64,000 nucleotides of DNA from Qipengyuania_B sp965214525 (GTDB lineage Bacteria > Pseudomonadota > Alphaproteobacteria > Sphingomonadales > Sphingomonadaceae). A model generated the notes under the pieces. The model worked only from the letters and a program-made list of their open reading frames with translations. It searched no databases and was not told where the DNA came from. The stretch spans positions 2,604,001-2,668,000 of the forward strand of contig OZ243959.1 of the NCBI GenBank assembly GCA_965214525.1, written 5' to 3'. This document shows positions 17,787 through 27,143 of the stretch, piece by piece. The position numbers and the translations under genes were made by a program. Positions within the stretch are counted from its first letter, which is position 1. Every line of letters starts with the position of its first letter.

Positions 17787-18593
17787 TCAGGCGGGATCGA
17801 CGTCCTTGTTGCGGTGGTGGAGGTAAGTCAGCACGCCGACCGGTATCCGGCTGCCGCCGGTCACCGGAACGACGGTCCCGGTCGTCCAGCTCGATTCGTC
17901 GGCGAGGAAGTACACCGCCAGCGGCCCGACATCGTCCACCACCCCCAGCCGCTGGAGCGGCACAGTCTGGATCTGGCGCTTGCGCCGTTTCGGGTCGTCC
18001 ATCGAATGCGAGCTTTCGGTTAGCACCACGCCGGGTGCGATACCGTTGACCCGGATCGCCAGATGCCCCCACTCGACCGCGGCGGTAGCGGTCAGATTGT
18101 CGACTCCGGCCTTGGCCGCGCCATACTGTCCGGTCATCGGGCACGGCTGCGAGCCGCTGCGCGAGGAGATGTTTACGATGCTGCCGCCGGTCTCGCGCAT
18201 CGCCCGGGCGGCCGCCTGCATGGCGAAGAAGGTCCACTTGAGATTGAGATCGACCACCCGGTCCCATTGATCTTCGGCCAGGTCGATCAGCGGCCCGACA
18301 TCGCCCGGTGATGCGCTGCCCGCGTTGTTGACCCAGCCGTCGATCCTGCCGAACCGCTCGGTCGTGCGAGTTACGACATCGGCCATGCCCGCGTAAGCCA
18401 TGATGTCGCCGGGGATGGCCAGGCACTGCGCGCCGAGACCCTCGAGCTCGGCACAGGTGTCTTCGAGGGCGTCGGCGGAGCGCCCGGTGATCGCCACCGC
18501 GGCGCCTGCCTGAGCGCAGGCGCGGGCGATACCGCGGCCGATCCCCTTGCCGCCGCCGGTAATCACGACCGTCTTGCCGTCTAGTGAGAACAT
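17787..18593 (-). CDS. Short-chain dehydrogenase/reductase
   Basis: A 268-residue classical SDR using NAD(P)H, probably oxidising a hydroxyacyl-CoA or alcohol intermediate. It has TGGGKGIGRGIA (cofactor motif), WVNNAGSA, a catalytic serine region NISSRSGSQP and YGAAK with the active Tyr and Lys. The C-terminus has the SDR VVPVTGGSRIPVG loop. It lies between the thiolase and an acyl-CoA dehydrogenase in the leftward operon. Several other SDRs in the window share only family level similarity, so specificity cannot be assigned. Confidence 0.87.
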   Translation of the reverse strand: MFSLDGKTVVITGGGKGIGRGIARACAQAGAAVAITGRSADALEDTCAELEGLGAQCLAIPGDIMAYAGMADVVTRTTERFGRIDGWVNNAGSASPGDVGPLIDLAEDQWDRVVDLNLKWTFFAMQAAARAMRETGGSIVNISSRSGSQPCPMTGQYGAAKAGVDNLTATAAVEWGHLAIRVNGIAPGVVLTESSHSMDDPKRRKRQIQTVPLQRLGVVDDVGPLAVYFLADESSWTTGTVVPVTGGSRIPVGVLTYLHHRNKDVDPA

Positions 18594-18633
18594 GCTCGGG
18601 GCACCTTTTCGATGGGGGTGGGAAACGGGACTG

Positions 18634-20136
18634 TCACACCCACACCTGCTCGCCCGCTGCGTTGCGGACGATGGCGCCCCGGCTGCCCACCGGTTCGTTC
18701 GTGCCGTCGGTGAGAAACGCGATGCGCGCGGCGTCGTCGCCCGGCACTTTGGCGAGCGTGCGCGATCCGTCGGGCGTGCGCGCCATGATCACGCCGTGCC
18801 GGGCCGACCCGTCGCGTTTGTAGAGCACCGTGTAGGTCTCGATCGTAGCGGGCCCTTCGTAGTCCTCGATCGTCGGCGGCACGGGCGCGCGCGCGGCGTC
18901 GGCTTCGGCCTGGAAGTCGAAATCGCGGGGAAAGCGCGCCGCGGCGATCGGCTCGCTGGCCAGCGCGATGGTGTGGTTGTGCGTAGCGAAGCCGCCATTG
19001 GCGAACAGCAGGCCGTGGCGCCCCCCGGTGCGAAGCGCGTGGACCATGCCGACGACCGCGTGGCTCATGTAGTTGCCGATCGGTCCGCCGCCGAAGGTGA
19101 GCCCACCGAACACCGAGGCCGGCCGATCGACTGGCCAGGCGAGCACCCGCCGCGCCATCTTGGGCACGCAAGGGAAGCACGAATAGAGCTCGACATGGTC
19201 GAGATCGTCCACCGTCAGGCCGTTGAGATCGAGTGCGCGCTTGATCGAGGTGGTCATGCTGGGACTCGCATCATAGCGATCGCGCTTCATCGGGTCGTGC
19301 GCCTCGTGCGCAGCCGCGCCGTTGCCGACGTAGATTACCCGGTCCTCCGGCACGCCGCGGCGGCGCGCTTCGGCGAGGCTGGTAACGATGAAGCCCGCCC
19401 CTTGATTTACCGAGGAATTGGCCACCATCAGCTTGGTATAGGGATGGGCGATCGGGCGGTTGTCTGCGGTCGGCGTGACGATCGCCTCGGCGCTCGCCGG
19501 ACGGTGAATCCAGGCGCCCGGATTGTCGTTGGCCACCGCGGAGAACAGCGCCCAGATCGCCCCGCTTTCGGCCTGCGCCTCGGGGAGCGACTGGCCGTAG
19601 GCGGCGCGCCCGGCATTCTCGTAGAGCGGATAGACGTCAGTCGGCGCGACGAGGCCGTAGCGAGTGCGGAAGCTCGGCTTGCCCCTGCTCAATGCGGCGC
19701 GGGTGGCGTTCTGTGCCGATACGACCGTACCTGTCGCCGCGGCGCGGCGATGCGCCGCGGTGCGAAGGGCCTCGCCCCCGACGATCGCTGCGATCTGTAT
19801 TTCGCCCGCACCGATGCGGTTGGCGGCTTCGTTGAGCAGGAGGATCGGGCTGTCTCCACTCGCCATCAGCGTCTGCTCGCAGATCGCCGGCGTGGCGCCC
19901 AGCCGCTCGGCCAGCGAGGGCGCGACCGGGTTGAGCTCGCGGAAACTAATCTGATCGACCACCGCCAGCGAATCAAGGTCGGTCAGCCACGAACCCCCGG
20001 CGTCCTTTTCCGCCTCTCTCAGCGCCGCTTCCATCAGGCCGGCCGAATCGAGCCCGGCTTCCGGGTCGGCGGGCCGATCGTTGACCTGGCCGACGCCGAC
20101 GATGACCGGGATCAGTTCGGGATCGATGCCGCTCAT
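18634..20136 (-). CDS. Acetyl-CoA acetyltransferase, TLP1-like thiolase with extra C-terminal domain
   Basis: A 500-residue thiolase-fold protein that likely performs or assists thiolytic cleavage in the last step of a beta-oxidation round. It has PVIVGVGQVNDRPADPEAGL at the N-terminus, VGGEALRTA, an HVELYSCFPCVPKMA segment and a glycine-rich LTFGGGPIGNYMSHAVVGMV loop. After about residue 400 there is an extra beta-rich domain (TIETYTVLYKRDGSARHGVI), as in the thiolase-like protein type 1 family of mycobacteria. The start at 20136 leaves a 4-base gap to the enoyl-CoA hydratase stop upstream. Confidence 0.85.
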   Translation of the reverse strand: MSGIDPELIPVIVGVGQVNDRPADPEAGLDSAGLMEAALREAEKDAGGSWLTDLDSLAVVDQISFRELNPVAPSLAERLGATPAICEQTLMASGDSPILLLNEAANRIGAGEIQIAAIVGGEALRTAAHRRAAATGTVVSAQNATRAALSRGKPSFRTRYGLVAPTDVYPLYENAGRAAYGQSLPEAQAESGAIWALFSAVANDNPGAWIHRPASAEAIVTPTADNRPIAHPYTKLMVANSSVNQGAGFIVTSLAEARRRGVPEDRVIYVGNGAAAHEAHDPMKRDRYDASPSMTTSIKRALDLNGLTVDDLDHVELYSCFPCVPKMARRVLAWPVDRPASVFGGLTFGGGPIGNYMSHAVVGMVHALRTGGRHGLLFANGGFATHNHTIALASEPIAAARFPRDFDFQAEADAARAPVPPTIEDYEGPATIETYTVLYKRDGSARHGVIMARTPDGSRTLAKVPGDDAARIAFLTDGTNEPVGSRGAIVRNAAGEQVWV

Positions 20137-20140
20137 GGGC

Positions 20141-20950
20141 TCAGCGCCCCTGCCATGCGGGCGCGCGCTTTTCGGCGAACGCTCGCGGACCCTCGCGCGC
20201 ATCGGCAGAGCGCATGACCGCGGTGGATTCCCTGCGTGACTGGGCCCAGCGCGGCGCGTCGGCGGCGATCTGGCCGTCCTCGATCCCCAACGCCATCCGC
20301 TTGCTCGCCTGAACCGCGAGCGGCGCGTTGTCCGCGATCTCGTTCGCCAGCGCCATCGCCGCGTCGATCAGTTCGGCGAGCGGAACCACCCGGTTGACCA
20401 GCCCCAGTGCCATCGCGCGCTCGGCATCGATGGGTCTGCCGCTGAGCAGCAGTTCCATCGCGATTTTCTTCGGCAACTGCTCGACGATGCGGAACGTGCC
20501 CCCGGCTCCGGCGACCAGCCCGCGCTTGACTTCGGGCAGGCCGAAGCTCGCGTGGTCGGCGGCCACCACCAGGTCGCTCGCCAGCGCGATCTCGGTTCCG
20601 CCCCCCAGCGCGGTGCCGTTGACCGCCGCGATCACGGGCTTGGAAATCGGGTGCGAGACTATGCCTGCGAAACCCCAGGCTTGCTTGACCGGGTCGTCGG
20701 AAGCGACCGACTCGCCGCGCGCGATCGCCTTGAGGTCCGCGCCTGCGGAAAAGCTTTGCTCGCCCGCGCCGGTAATCACGACCACGCGCACTTCGGGGTC
20801 GTTATCCGCATCTTCGAGCGCCTGACCGCACCGCTCCCAGACCGAGGCGTTGACCGCGTTGCGCGCCTCGGGGCGGTTGATTGTGACGAGCATCACGTGG
20901 CCGCGCCTTTCGACGAGGACCGCCTCGCTCGATGTTTGACCTTGGTTCAA
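20141..20950 (-). CDS. Enoyl-CoA hydratase
   Basis: A 269-residue crotonase. Both catalytic glutamates are in place: GGGTEIALASDLVVAADHAS and FGLPEVKRGLVAGAGGT, so hydratase chemistry is likely. The start is taken as TTG 20950, because GAAGGAG lies 8 bases upstream and TTGA overlaps the stop of the CoA-transferase gene; no nearby ATG gives the full N-terminus. The C-terminus is the usual short crotonase tail. It follows a CoA-transferase and precedes a thiolase, consistent with successive beta-oxidation steps. Confidence 0.9.
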   Translation of the reverse strand: MNQGQTSSEAVLVERRGHVMLVTINRPEARNAVNASVWERCGQALEDADNDPEVRVVVITGAGEQSFSAGADLKAIARGESVASDDPVKQAWGFAGIVSHPISKPVIAAVNGTALGGGTEIALASDLVVAADHASFGLPEVKRGLVAGAGGTFRIVEQLPKKIAMELLLSGRPIDAERAMALGLVNRVVPLAELIDAAMALANEIADNAPLAVQASKRMALGIEDGQIAADAPRWAQSRRESTAVMRSADAREGPRAFAEKRAPAWQGR

Positions 20951-23223
20951 GCTGCAACTCCTTCGGGCATCGTGAATTGTTCGAGCGCGCCGCTTTCGAT
21001 CAGCGCTTCGATCTCCCCGTCCGACAAGCCGAGCCGCTCGCGAACCAGCGCGCGCGTGTGCTCGCCCGGCAGGGGAGCGGGGCGCTCGGGCGGGTCCGGC
21101 AGGTGCTCGGAACGCACCGGCGCGGCTTCGACGGTGAACGGATCGGGCATGTGCGGATGCTGCGCTTCGCGGAAGAAGCCTCGCTCGACATAGTATTCGA
21201 AGGCGGGCAGCTCCGACACGCGGAGCATTGCCCCGGCGGGGACGCCCTCGGCTTGGAGCGCTTCCATTGCTTCGCGCGGGTCCTGCCGCGCCATCCACTC
21301 GCTCAGCGGCTCGCCGCCGGTCACCCGGGCCACGGCCGTCTCGTCGGCCATGTCGCGGATGGTGACGACGCACCATTCGTCGTCGCCGGCGCAGCGGTAG
21401 ACGGCGGACTCGCCTTCGTCCGTCGATACTTCGTGGCCCGCGCGTTCGAGCATCGCGGCGGCGATCTGCGGGGACATGTGGCTCAGCATGACTTCGGCCT
21501 GGCTCACGCTGACCGAGCCGCCCGCGCCGGTGCGCAAGCGGCGGATCAGCAGCGCCAGCACGCCGGTCATGCCGATGCGCGAGGCGACGTGATCGGGGTA
21601 GACGGTCATCGCGTCGGAAAAGCTGTCGGGCTCTCCGGGGTAGCGCCACTGGCGGGTCAGTCCTGCCGAGGCGCGCACCAGCGGGCCGTAACCCATGCGC
21701 CTGCTCCACGGCCCGGTGGGCCCGAAGGCGGAGCTGTCGGTGACCACGATGCGCGGGTTGACCTGTTTGAGCGCGGTGTAATCGAGGCCGAGCGATTCGA
21801 GCGTTCCGCCCTTGAAGTTTGACAGCAGCACGTCGCTCTGCGCGACCAGCTCCAGCAACAGGTCCTTGCCAGCCTCATCGCGCAAGTTGAGCCCCAGCCC
21901 GAGCTTGTTGCGATGCCCGGTCGCGAACGTCGGCGACATCAGCCCGCCGGAGCGGCTCTGGCGGCTGCCGTCGGGAAAGGCCTTGTTCTCGACTTTGACC
22001 ACCTCGGCCCCGTGATCGGCCAGCAGGCGACCGCTTTCGGCCCCGACGACGATCACGCCGAGGTCGAGCACGCGCAGCCCCGACAAGGGTGCATCGCGGC
22101 CATCCTCGTCGGCGCTCACTGCTTCTCGGGAAAGCCAGTCGGCATCGTCGGCAATCGCGGGGGGAGGACCGCCGTGTCTGGTGCGCCTGCCGTCGATCTC
22201 GAGCACCCCGTTGGGGAAGATCGCGCTGATTCCGGGCGCCAGTTCGACCGGGGTAAACGCTTCGCGCGCGGCCATCTGCTCAGTCGCAAGCGCTTCGTCG
22301 AGCTCGAGGACCGCGGCGGCGGGCACCCCGTGCCGCTGGCCTTCCTCCTCGATCCGTTCGCGCGTCCGATCGGCGAAGAAGCGGTTGATCGCCGGCAGCA
22401 GCGTGGTCGACTTGAAGCGGGTGGTGATCTTGTCGAACTCGGGGTCGGCGAATTCCTCGGGCTGGCCCATCCATTCGAACATGCCGCGCCACTGACGGGG
22501 CGCGAGGATGCACAGTCGCACGAACCCGTCCTTGCACGGCAGGATCGGGTACTGATGGCGGGCTTCCGGCCGGCCGCGCGGCAGCTGGCTCGCGGGAACG
22601 CCCGCGGTGGCGCTGCCGGCGATGCCGTAGCCCGGATCGAGCGCCTGCGCCGCCCCGTCGAGGATCGAGAAATCGAGCTGGTCGCCCTCGCCGGTGCCGA
22701 GCCGGTTCCAGTACGCCAGCAAGACCAGGAACGCCGCCTGCGCGGCGGCGCAGGCGTGCGCCAGGTCGCCCGGCGGCAGCAGGGGTTCACGCCCGGGTAT
22801 GCCCGACCGCGATAGTTCGCTCGAAAGCGCGTGGAACACCGGGCCTGAGCCTTGCCAGCCGGCGAAGCGCCCGGTCGAGCCGAAGTCGCTCACCGTCATG
22901 ATCACCAGCGTCGGGTGGCTCCGGCGCAGCGCGGTGACGTCGACGCCGCCCGGCGGGGCGATCACGATGTCCGCTTCGCCGACAAGTTTGTCGAATCGTT
23001 CGGCGGTTGTCGCCCGCTTGCCCAGGTTGGTCGCGGCGAAGGCCAGCGAGATATCTCCCACGCGGGGGCCCGAGCGGCGGTCCTTGGCCCCGTCGGCGGG
23101 TTCGAGGCGGATGACATCGGCGCCGAGCTCGGCCAGCTGGCGCGCGATCGCCGCCATCGGCCCCGTCACCAGGTCGATGACCCGCAGGCCCGCCAGCGGC
23201 GGCTGGTCCGAAGCGCCGGCCAT
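20947..23223 (-). CDS. Tandem CoA-transferase family III (CaiB/BaiF) protein
   Basis: A 758-residue protein made of two family III CoA-transferase modules. Module 1 (about 10-350) has GLRVIDLVTGPMAAIARQLA and LDFSILDGAAQ, containing the expected catalytic aspartate. Module 2 (about 385-758) starts SGLRVLDLGVIVVGAESGRL and has FSDAMTVYPDHVAS, but VSVSQAEVMLSH carries Glu where Asp is expected. Family III enzymes move CoA between acids or racemise alpha-methylacyl-CoA. The fusion mimics the dimer interlock of single-domain enzymes. ATG 23223 is 2 bases after the upstream stop. Confidence 0.9.
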   Translation of the reverse strand: MAGASDQPPLAGLRVIDLVTGPMAAIARQLAELGADVIRLEPADGAKDRRSGPRVGDISLAFAATNLGKRATTAERFDKLVGEADIVIAPPGGVDVTALRRSHPTLVIMTVSDFGSTGRFAGWQGSGPVFHALSSELSRSGIPGREPLLPPGDLAHACAAAQAAFLVLLAYWNRLGTGEGDQLDFSILDGAAQALDPGYGIAGSATAGVPASQLPRGRPEARHQYPILPCKDGFVRLCILAPRQWRGMFEWMGQPEEFADPEFDKITTRFKSTTLLPAINRFFADRTRERIEEEGQRHGVPAAAVLELDEALATEQMAAREAFTPVELAPGISAIFPNGVLEIDGRRTRHGGPPPAIADDADWLSREAVSADEDGRDAPLSGLRVLDLGVIVVGAESGRLLADHGAEVVKVENKAFPDGSRQSRSGGLMSPTFATGHRNKLGLGLNLRDEAGKDLLLELVAQSDVLLSNFKGGTLESLGLDYTALKQVNPRIVVTDSSAFGPTGPWSRRMGYGPLVRASAGLTRQWRYPGEPDSFSDAMTVYPDHVASRIGMTGVLALLIRRLRTGAGGSVSVSQAEVMLSHMSPQIAAAMLERAGHEVSTDEGESAVYRCAGDDEWCVVTIRDMADETAVARVTGGEPLSEWMARQDPREAMEALQAEGVPAGAMLRVSELPAFEYYVERGFFREAQHPHMPDPFTVEAAPVRSEHLPDPPERPAPLPGEHTRALVRERLGLSDGEIEALIESGALEQFTMPEGVAA

Positions 23224-23225
23224 GG

Positions 23226-24413
23226 TCAACCCGTCACCGCGCGCGATTCGCGGAACGGCACGTTGCGGTCGGCCTCGAGCTCGCGCGGCAGGCCGAGCAC
23301 GCGTTCGGCGATGATGTTGCGCTGGATCTGGTCGGTGCCGCCGCCGATCGAGGTCATGTAGGCGTTGGCCGCCCGGTAATTGACATCAGCGGCGCGCGCA
23401 TGGCTGTCGCCGTCGAGCATCGAGGCGGCGCCGAGCAGCCGGGTCATCACCCGCGCATCTTCGTGCAGGATGCGGCTCATCGCGAGCTTGCCGAGCGACA
23501 TGATCGGCGATGAGTGGCCCTGCGTCATCTCCTGCTTGGCGCGGATCAGGTTGAGCGTGTTGAGCTGGCGCCAGGCCATCGCCTGCGCGATTTCCTGCCG
23601 CGCGACCGGATCGCCCAGCTTGCCGGCTTCGCGTGCCACGTCGATCAGGCTGACGACGTTGCTCTTCGACGAGCCCTGCCGCCGCTCGCCCGCGCCTTCG
23701 CCCATCACCAGCCGCTCGACCGCGAGCGCGGTTTGCAGCACCTTCCAGCCTTCGCCTTCGGCGCCGATACGGTTTTCAGCCGGGACTTCGGCACTGTCGA
23801 GAAACACTTCGCTAAAGTGGCTGTCGCCGGTGATCTGGTTGATCGGGCGAACCTCGATCCCAGGCTGGCGCATCTCGATGATGAAGAAGCTCAGCCCGCT
23901 GTGCTTGGGAACGTCCCAGTCGGTGCGGGCGATGAGGAGGCCGTACTCAGCGGTCTTTGCGCCCGAGGTCCAGACTTTCTGCCCGGTGACGACGTAATTA
24001 TCGCCGTCCCGGTCCGCCCGGGTGCGCACCGCGGCGAGATCCGACCCCGCGCCGGGCTCGCTGTAGAGCAGGCACTGGCTGGCGCGTCCGGTGAGGAAGC
24101 CGGGGATGATCTTGCGCTTCAGCGCGTCGCTGCCGAACTGCATGATCGTGTTGGCGGTGATGTTGGTGCGGTCCTGCCCCGCGCCCGGCGCGCCGACCTT
24201 GCGAAACTCGCTGACGATCGCGCTGGCGTCGCGCTTGCCCAGGCCGCGGCCCCACCATTCGCGCGGCCAGCTCGGAACCGCCCAGCCGGCCTCGACCACC
24301 TGCTCGAGCCAGTCGATTATCGGGCCGCCCGCCTTCGCGCGGCGAGTTTCGGGGTTCCACCGCTCGGCCAGCCAGGCGCGAACCTCTTCACGGATGTTGG
24401 TATCCTCGCTCAT
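23226..24413 (-). CDS. Acyl-CoA dehydrogenase, catalytic (alpha-type) subunit
   Basis: A 395-residue acyl-CoA dehydrogenase with YSEPGAGSDLAAVRTRADRD, GQKVWTSGAKTAEYGLLIAR, and the C-terminal GGTDQIQRNIIAERVLGLPR motif that binds FAD and shapes the active site. LAVERLVMGEGAG contains the candidate base glutamate. It overlaps by 4 bases the smaller homolog at 24410-25519, its likely beta partner. The pair is like steroid or branched-acid dehydrogenases of actinobacteria (FadE26/FadE27 type); the substrate is not determined. Confidence 0.9.
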   Translation of the reverse strand: MSEDTNIREEVRAWLAERWNPETRRAKAGGPIIDWLEQVVEAGWAVPSWPREWWGRGLGKRDASAIVSEFRKVGAPGAGQDRTNITANTIMQFGSDALKRKIIPGFLTGRASQCLLYSEPGAGSDLAAVRTRADRDGDNYVVTGQKVWTSGAKTAEYGLLIARTDWDVPKHSGLSFFIIEMRQPGIEVRPINQITGDSHFSEVFLDSAEVPAENRIGAEGEGWKVLQTALAVERLVMGEGAGERRQGSSKSNVVSLIDVAREAGKLGDPVARQEIAQAMAWRQLNTLNLIRAKQEMTQGHSSPIMSLGKLAMSRILHEDARVMTRLLGAASMLDGDSHARAADVNYRAANAYMTSIGGGTDQIQRNIIAERVLGLPRELEADRNVPFRESRAVTG

Positions 24414-25519
24414 GCGGCCTGCTCCAATGCGGTGAGGTATCGTTCGCGATAGACGTCAGAGCTGCCGAACAACTGCGCGTCGGCGCGCGCGCGGCGCAGG
24501 TAGAGATGCGCCGGGTGCTCCCAGGTGAAGGCGATCCCACCGTGCATCTGGACCGCGGCGGCGGCGACGGTGCTGAAGGCGTCGGCGCAGGCGAACGCGG
24601 CCAGGTTGACCAGCACCTGCTTGTCGGGCGCATCTTCGGCCAGCGCCTGCGCCGCGGCGCGTGCCGCCGATGTCGCCGATTCAACTTCGATCAGCAGGTC
24701 CGCGGCCCAGTGCTTGAGCGCCTGGAATCCCCCGATCGGGCGGCCGAACTGGACGCGGGTCTTGAGGTATTCGACGGTGATCTCGAAAATCCGCCGCGCG
24801 GCTCCCGCCTGCTCGCCGGCCAGCGCCACGCGGGCGAGATCGAGCACGGCTTCGACCACATCTGCGTCGATCCCCTCGATTCGCTTGGCCTCTGCGCCGT
24901 CGAAAGCAACGCGCGACAGGCGCAGCGTGGGATCCCAGGTTTCGAGCGGGTCAATCGAAACGCCGGGCGCATCGGGCGCGACTTCGTAGCAACCCAGCGC
25001 GGAGTCGTTGTGCGCGAGCACCAGAATGACGTCGGCGGAGCGGGCGAACGGAACGAACGACGAAGCGCCCGAGAGGGTAAACTTATCGCCGCTCTTTTCC
25101 GCGCGAACCGAGACCCCGTCAGCCGTCCAGCTTCCCGCTTCGCCGGTCATCGCCACCGTGGCGAGACTAGCTCCGCTGGCGAGCCCGGGCATCAAACGCG
25201 CCTTGACGTCGTCGCTGGCCCGCGCCAGCAGTCCGGTAGCGATCACCGCACTGCTCAGCAGGGGCGCGGCCATGAGCGCTGTGCCCGCTTCCTCCATCAG
25301 CGCCTCGGCCTCGACCGGGCCTGCGCCGATGCCGCCGTGCTCGGCGGGCACGAGCAGCGCCGGAATGCCCATGCCGGCGATCGAGGCCCACAATTCGAGA
25401 TCGTAGCCGGCCTCGGTCGCCATCGTCCGGCGCAGGTCCGCTTCGTTCGCCTTCTCGGCGAGCAGCCGCGCGAATCCTTCGCGAATGGCCATGCGCTCTT
25501 CTGCGGTAATCGTGCTCAT
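24410..25519 (-). CDS. Acyl-CoA dehydrogenase, beta-type subunit
   Basis: A 369-residue acyl-CoA dehydrogenase homolog. It has an N-terminal helical domain (GIPALLVPAEHGGIGAGPVE), a beta domain (TWDPTLRLSRVAFDGAEAKR) and C-terminal helices VEYLKTRVQFGRPIGGFQAL and VQMHGGIAFTWEHPAHLYLR. At the catalytic glutamate position of its partner it shows ALAGEQAGAARRI with no matching ER, and it lacks the EIQRNI motif, so it is probably the structural half of a heterotetramer with 23226-24413. Confidence 0.87.
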   Translation of the reverse strand: MSTITAEERMAIREGFARLLAEKANEADLRRTMATEAGYDLELWASIAGMGIPALLVPAEHGGIGAGPVEAEALMEEAGTALMAAPLLSSAVIATGLLARASDDVKARLMPGLASGASLATVAMTGEAGSWTADGVSVRAEKSGDKFTLSGASSFVPFARSADVILVLAHNDSALGCYEVAPDAPGVSIDPLETWDPTLRLSRVAFDGAEAKRIEGIDADVVEAVLDLARVALAGEQAGAARRIFEITVEYLKTRVQFGRPIGGFQALKHWAADLLIEVESATSAARAAAQALAEDAPDKQVLVNLAAFACADAFSTVAAAAVQMHGGIAFTWEHPAHLYLRRARADAQLFGSSDVYRERYLTALEQAA

Positions 25520-25578
25520 CGAACGCCTCTCCATGCGGTCCGTTGGGGCGACCTTTTGGGCCGCATTGTTCGCAATAA

Positions 25579-27096
25579 TCAGGCCGCCGAACGGCGCGCC
25601 TGGTCGGCCTCGGTTAGGATAACCGCCAGTTCCTTCTTGAGAACCTTGCCATTCGGATTGAGCGGCAGCTCGTCGAGAATCGCCAGCGTGCGCGGGACTT
25701 TGTTGTCGGCCACGTGCTCGCGGCAGAAGGCGATGATCTCTTCGGGATTGGCGGCCTTGCCGGGCCGCAGCGAGACCGCCGCGGCGATGTCTTCGCCCAG
25801 GATATCGTGCGGCACGCCGACCACCGCCGCCTGCTGGACCGCCGGATGCTGGTGCAGCGCGGTTTCGATCTCGAGCGGGGTGATGTTGTACCCGCCGCGG
25901 ATGATCAGTTCCTTCGAGCGGCCGGCCATGATCAGGTCGCCGTCCTCGTCGACGAAGCCGAGGTCGCCGGTCTTGGTCCAGCCGCCCCTGAAGCTCTCCG
26001 CGGTCGCCTCCGGATCGTTCCAGTAGCGCCGCGAGTGCTTCTGGAAGCCGTAGATTTCGCCCACCACGCCCGGCTCGGTGATCTTCTCCCCGGCTTCGTC
26101 GCGCAGTTCCATGTGCGGTGGCAGCTTGCCCACGCAGCCGGGCTTGAGCACTTGTTCCCTGCTGGTGGTGCCGACTCCGATCCCGCCTTCGGACATGCCG
26201 TAGCTGTTGCGCATCCGCACGTGCGGCCACAGCGCCATCGCCCGCGTGACCGAATCGTGCGGCAGCGGCGCGGTGCCTGTCATCAGGTACTTGACCCCGG
26301 CAAAATCGTAATCGCGCACGTCAGGATGATCGAGGACCAGCCGCAGCATCGAGGGCACGAGGTAAACGAGGTCGGGGCGCTTCTCGCGCACCAGATCAAG
26401 GAACGCCTTGGGCTCAAACCTGGGCTGGGTGATCGCGGTCGCCCCGCCGCGCGCGGGCAGCATGACGATGCCGAGGTTGCCGCCCGACCCGGTGAGCGGA
26501 ATCGCGTGGAGCGTCGAACGGCTCTTGTCGCGGTTGGTGCCGGTCACTCCGGTCATCAGATCGAGGTGGCTGACGACGACGCCCTTGATCTTGCCGGTGG
26601 TGCCGCTGGTGCCGAGAATCTGCGCGTCGGCCTTGGGGTCGAGACTGTCCTGGTCGGGCAGCGCGGCGATGTCGCGCGGCATCGAATCGACCGTCCAGCG
26701 CCCGTCGAGCTTCAGCCCCGAAACGACCTCGGGCACGTCGGTGATCGCGAATCGCGGGGTGGTCAGATCGGCGAAGTCAGCGATCTCGCGCGGGCTGAGA
26801 CGCGTGTTGATCGGGCAGGCGATGCCGCCCGCGCGAAAGACCGCGAACACGGCGACCGCCATCTCGATCGCGTGATTGTTGCTGATCGGCAGGAACACCC
26901 GGTCCCCCGGCGCCAGCCCGGCTGCGGCCAGCCCGCCGCCCACTTCGTCCGCCGCCCGGTCCCACTCGGCAAAGGTCATCCGCCGGCGGGTATCGTCGTG
27001 CGCGATGTCGTCACGCTGATGGACGGCGCGAATCCGCAAGGCGTCGCAGATGCGGCGCACTTGTCCGGGATCGCTCGAAACTGCTTGCCCTGCCAT
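25579..27096 (-). CDS. AMP-dependent acyl-CoA synthetase
   Basis: A 505-residue acid:CoA ligase that activates a carboxylic acid through an acyl-adenylate; first gene of the leftward operon. ANL-family motifs are clear: LGTSGTTGKIKG (P-loop), NSYGMSEGG (A5), GWTKTGDLGFVDEDGDLIMA (A7/A8 hinge), IIRGGYNITPLEIE and a C-terminal NPNGKVLKKEL lysine. ATG 27096 lies 12 bases from a shared operator, so the leader is short. As the operon head it probably activates the pathway acid or a late intermediate. Confidence 0.9.
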   Translation of the reverse strand: MAGQAVSSDPGQVRRICDALRIRAVHQRDDIAHDDTRRRMTFAEWDRAADEVGGGLAAAGLAPGDRVFLPISNNHAIEMAVAVFAVFRAGGIACPINTRLSPREIADFADLTTPRFAITDVPEVVSGLKLDGRWTVDSMPRDIAALPDQDSLDPKADAQILGTSGTTGKIKGVVVSHLDLMTGVTGTNRDKSRSTLHAIPLTGSGGNLGIVMLPARGGATAITQPRFEPKAFLDLVREKRPDLVYLVPSMLRLVLDHPDVRDYDFAGVKYLMTGTAPLPHDSVTRAMALWPHVRMRNSYGMSEGGIGVGTTSREQVLKPGCVGKLPPHMELRDEAGEKITEPGVVGEIYGFQKHSRRYWNDPEATAESFRGGWTKTGDLGFVDEDGDLIMAGRSKELIIRGGYNITPLEIETALHQHPAVQQAAVVGVPHDILGEDIAAAVSLRPGKAANPEEIIAFCREHVADNKVPRTLAILDELPLNPNGKVLKKELAVILTEADQARRSAA

Positions 27097-27108
27097 GGCG
27101 CATCTATT

Positions 27109-27124
27109 ACCTAGTTATACAAGT
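27109..27124. promoter_or_regulatory. Candidate regulon operator, site A
   Basis: ACCTAGTTATACAAGT lies in the 47-base divergent gap between the acyl-CoA synthetase (27096, leftward) and the MaoC-type gene (27144, rightward). It matches 11 of the 14 defined positions of the palindrome ACYTAGT-N2-ACTARGT found at all catabolic operon heads in the window, including the whole left half-site. One site here could control both operons. Confidence 0.6.
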
Positions 27125-27143
27125 AGCGCAAGGAGAGAAAATC

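Noticed and set aside
18547..20217. A 556-residue plus-strand frame opposite the thiolase gene
   Set aside because: Arginine/alanine-rich shadow with no domain; the thiolase-like protein on the minus strand is clearly the real gene.
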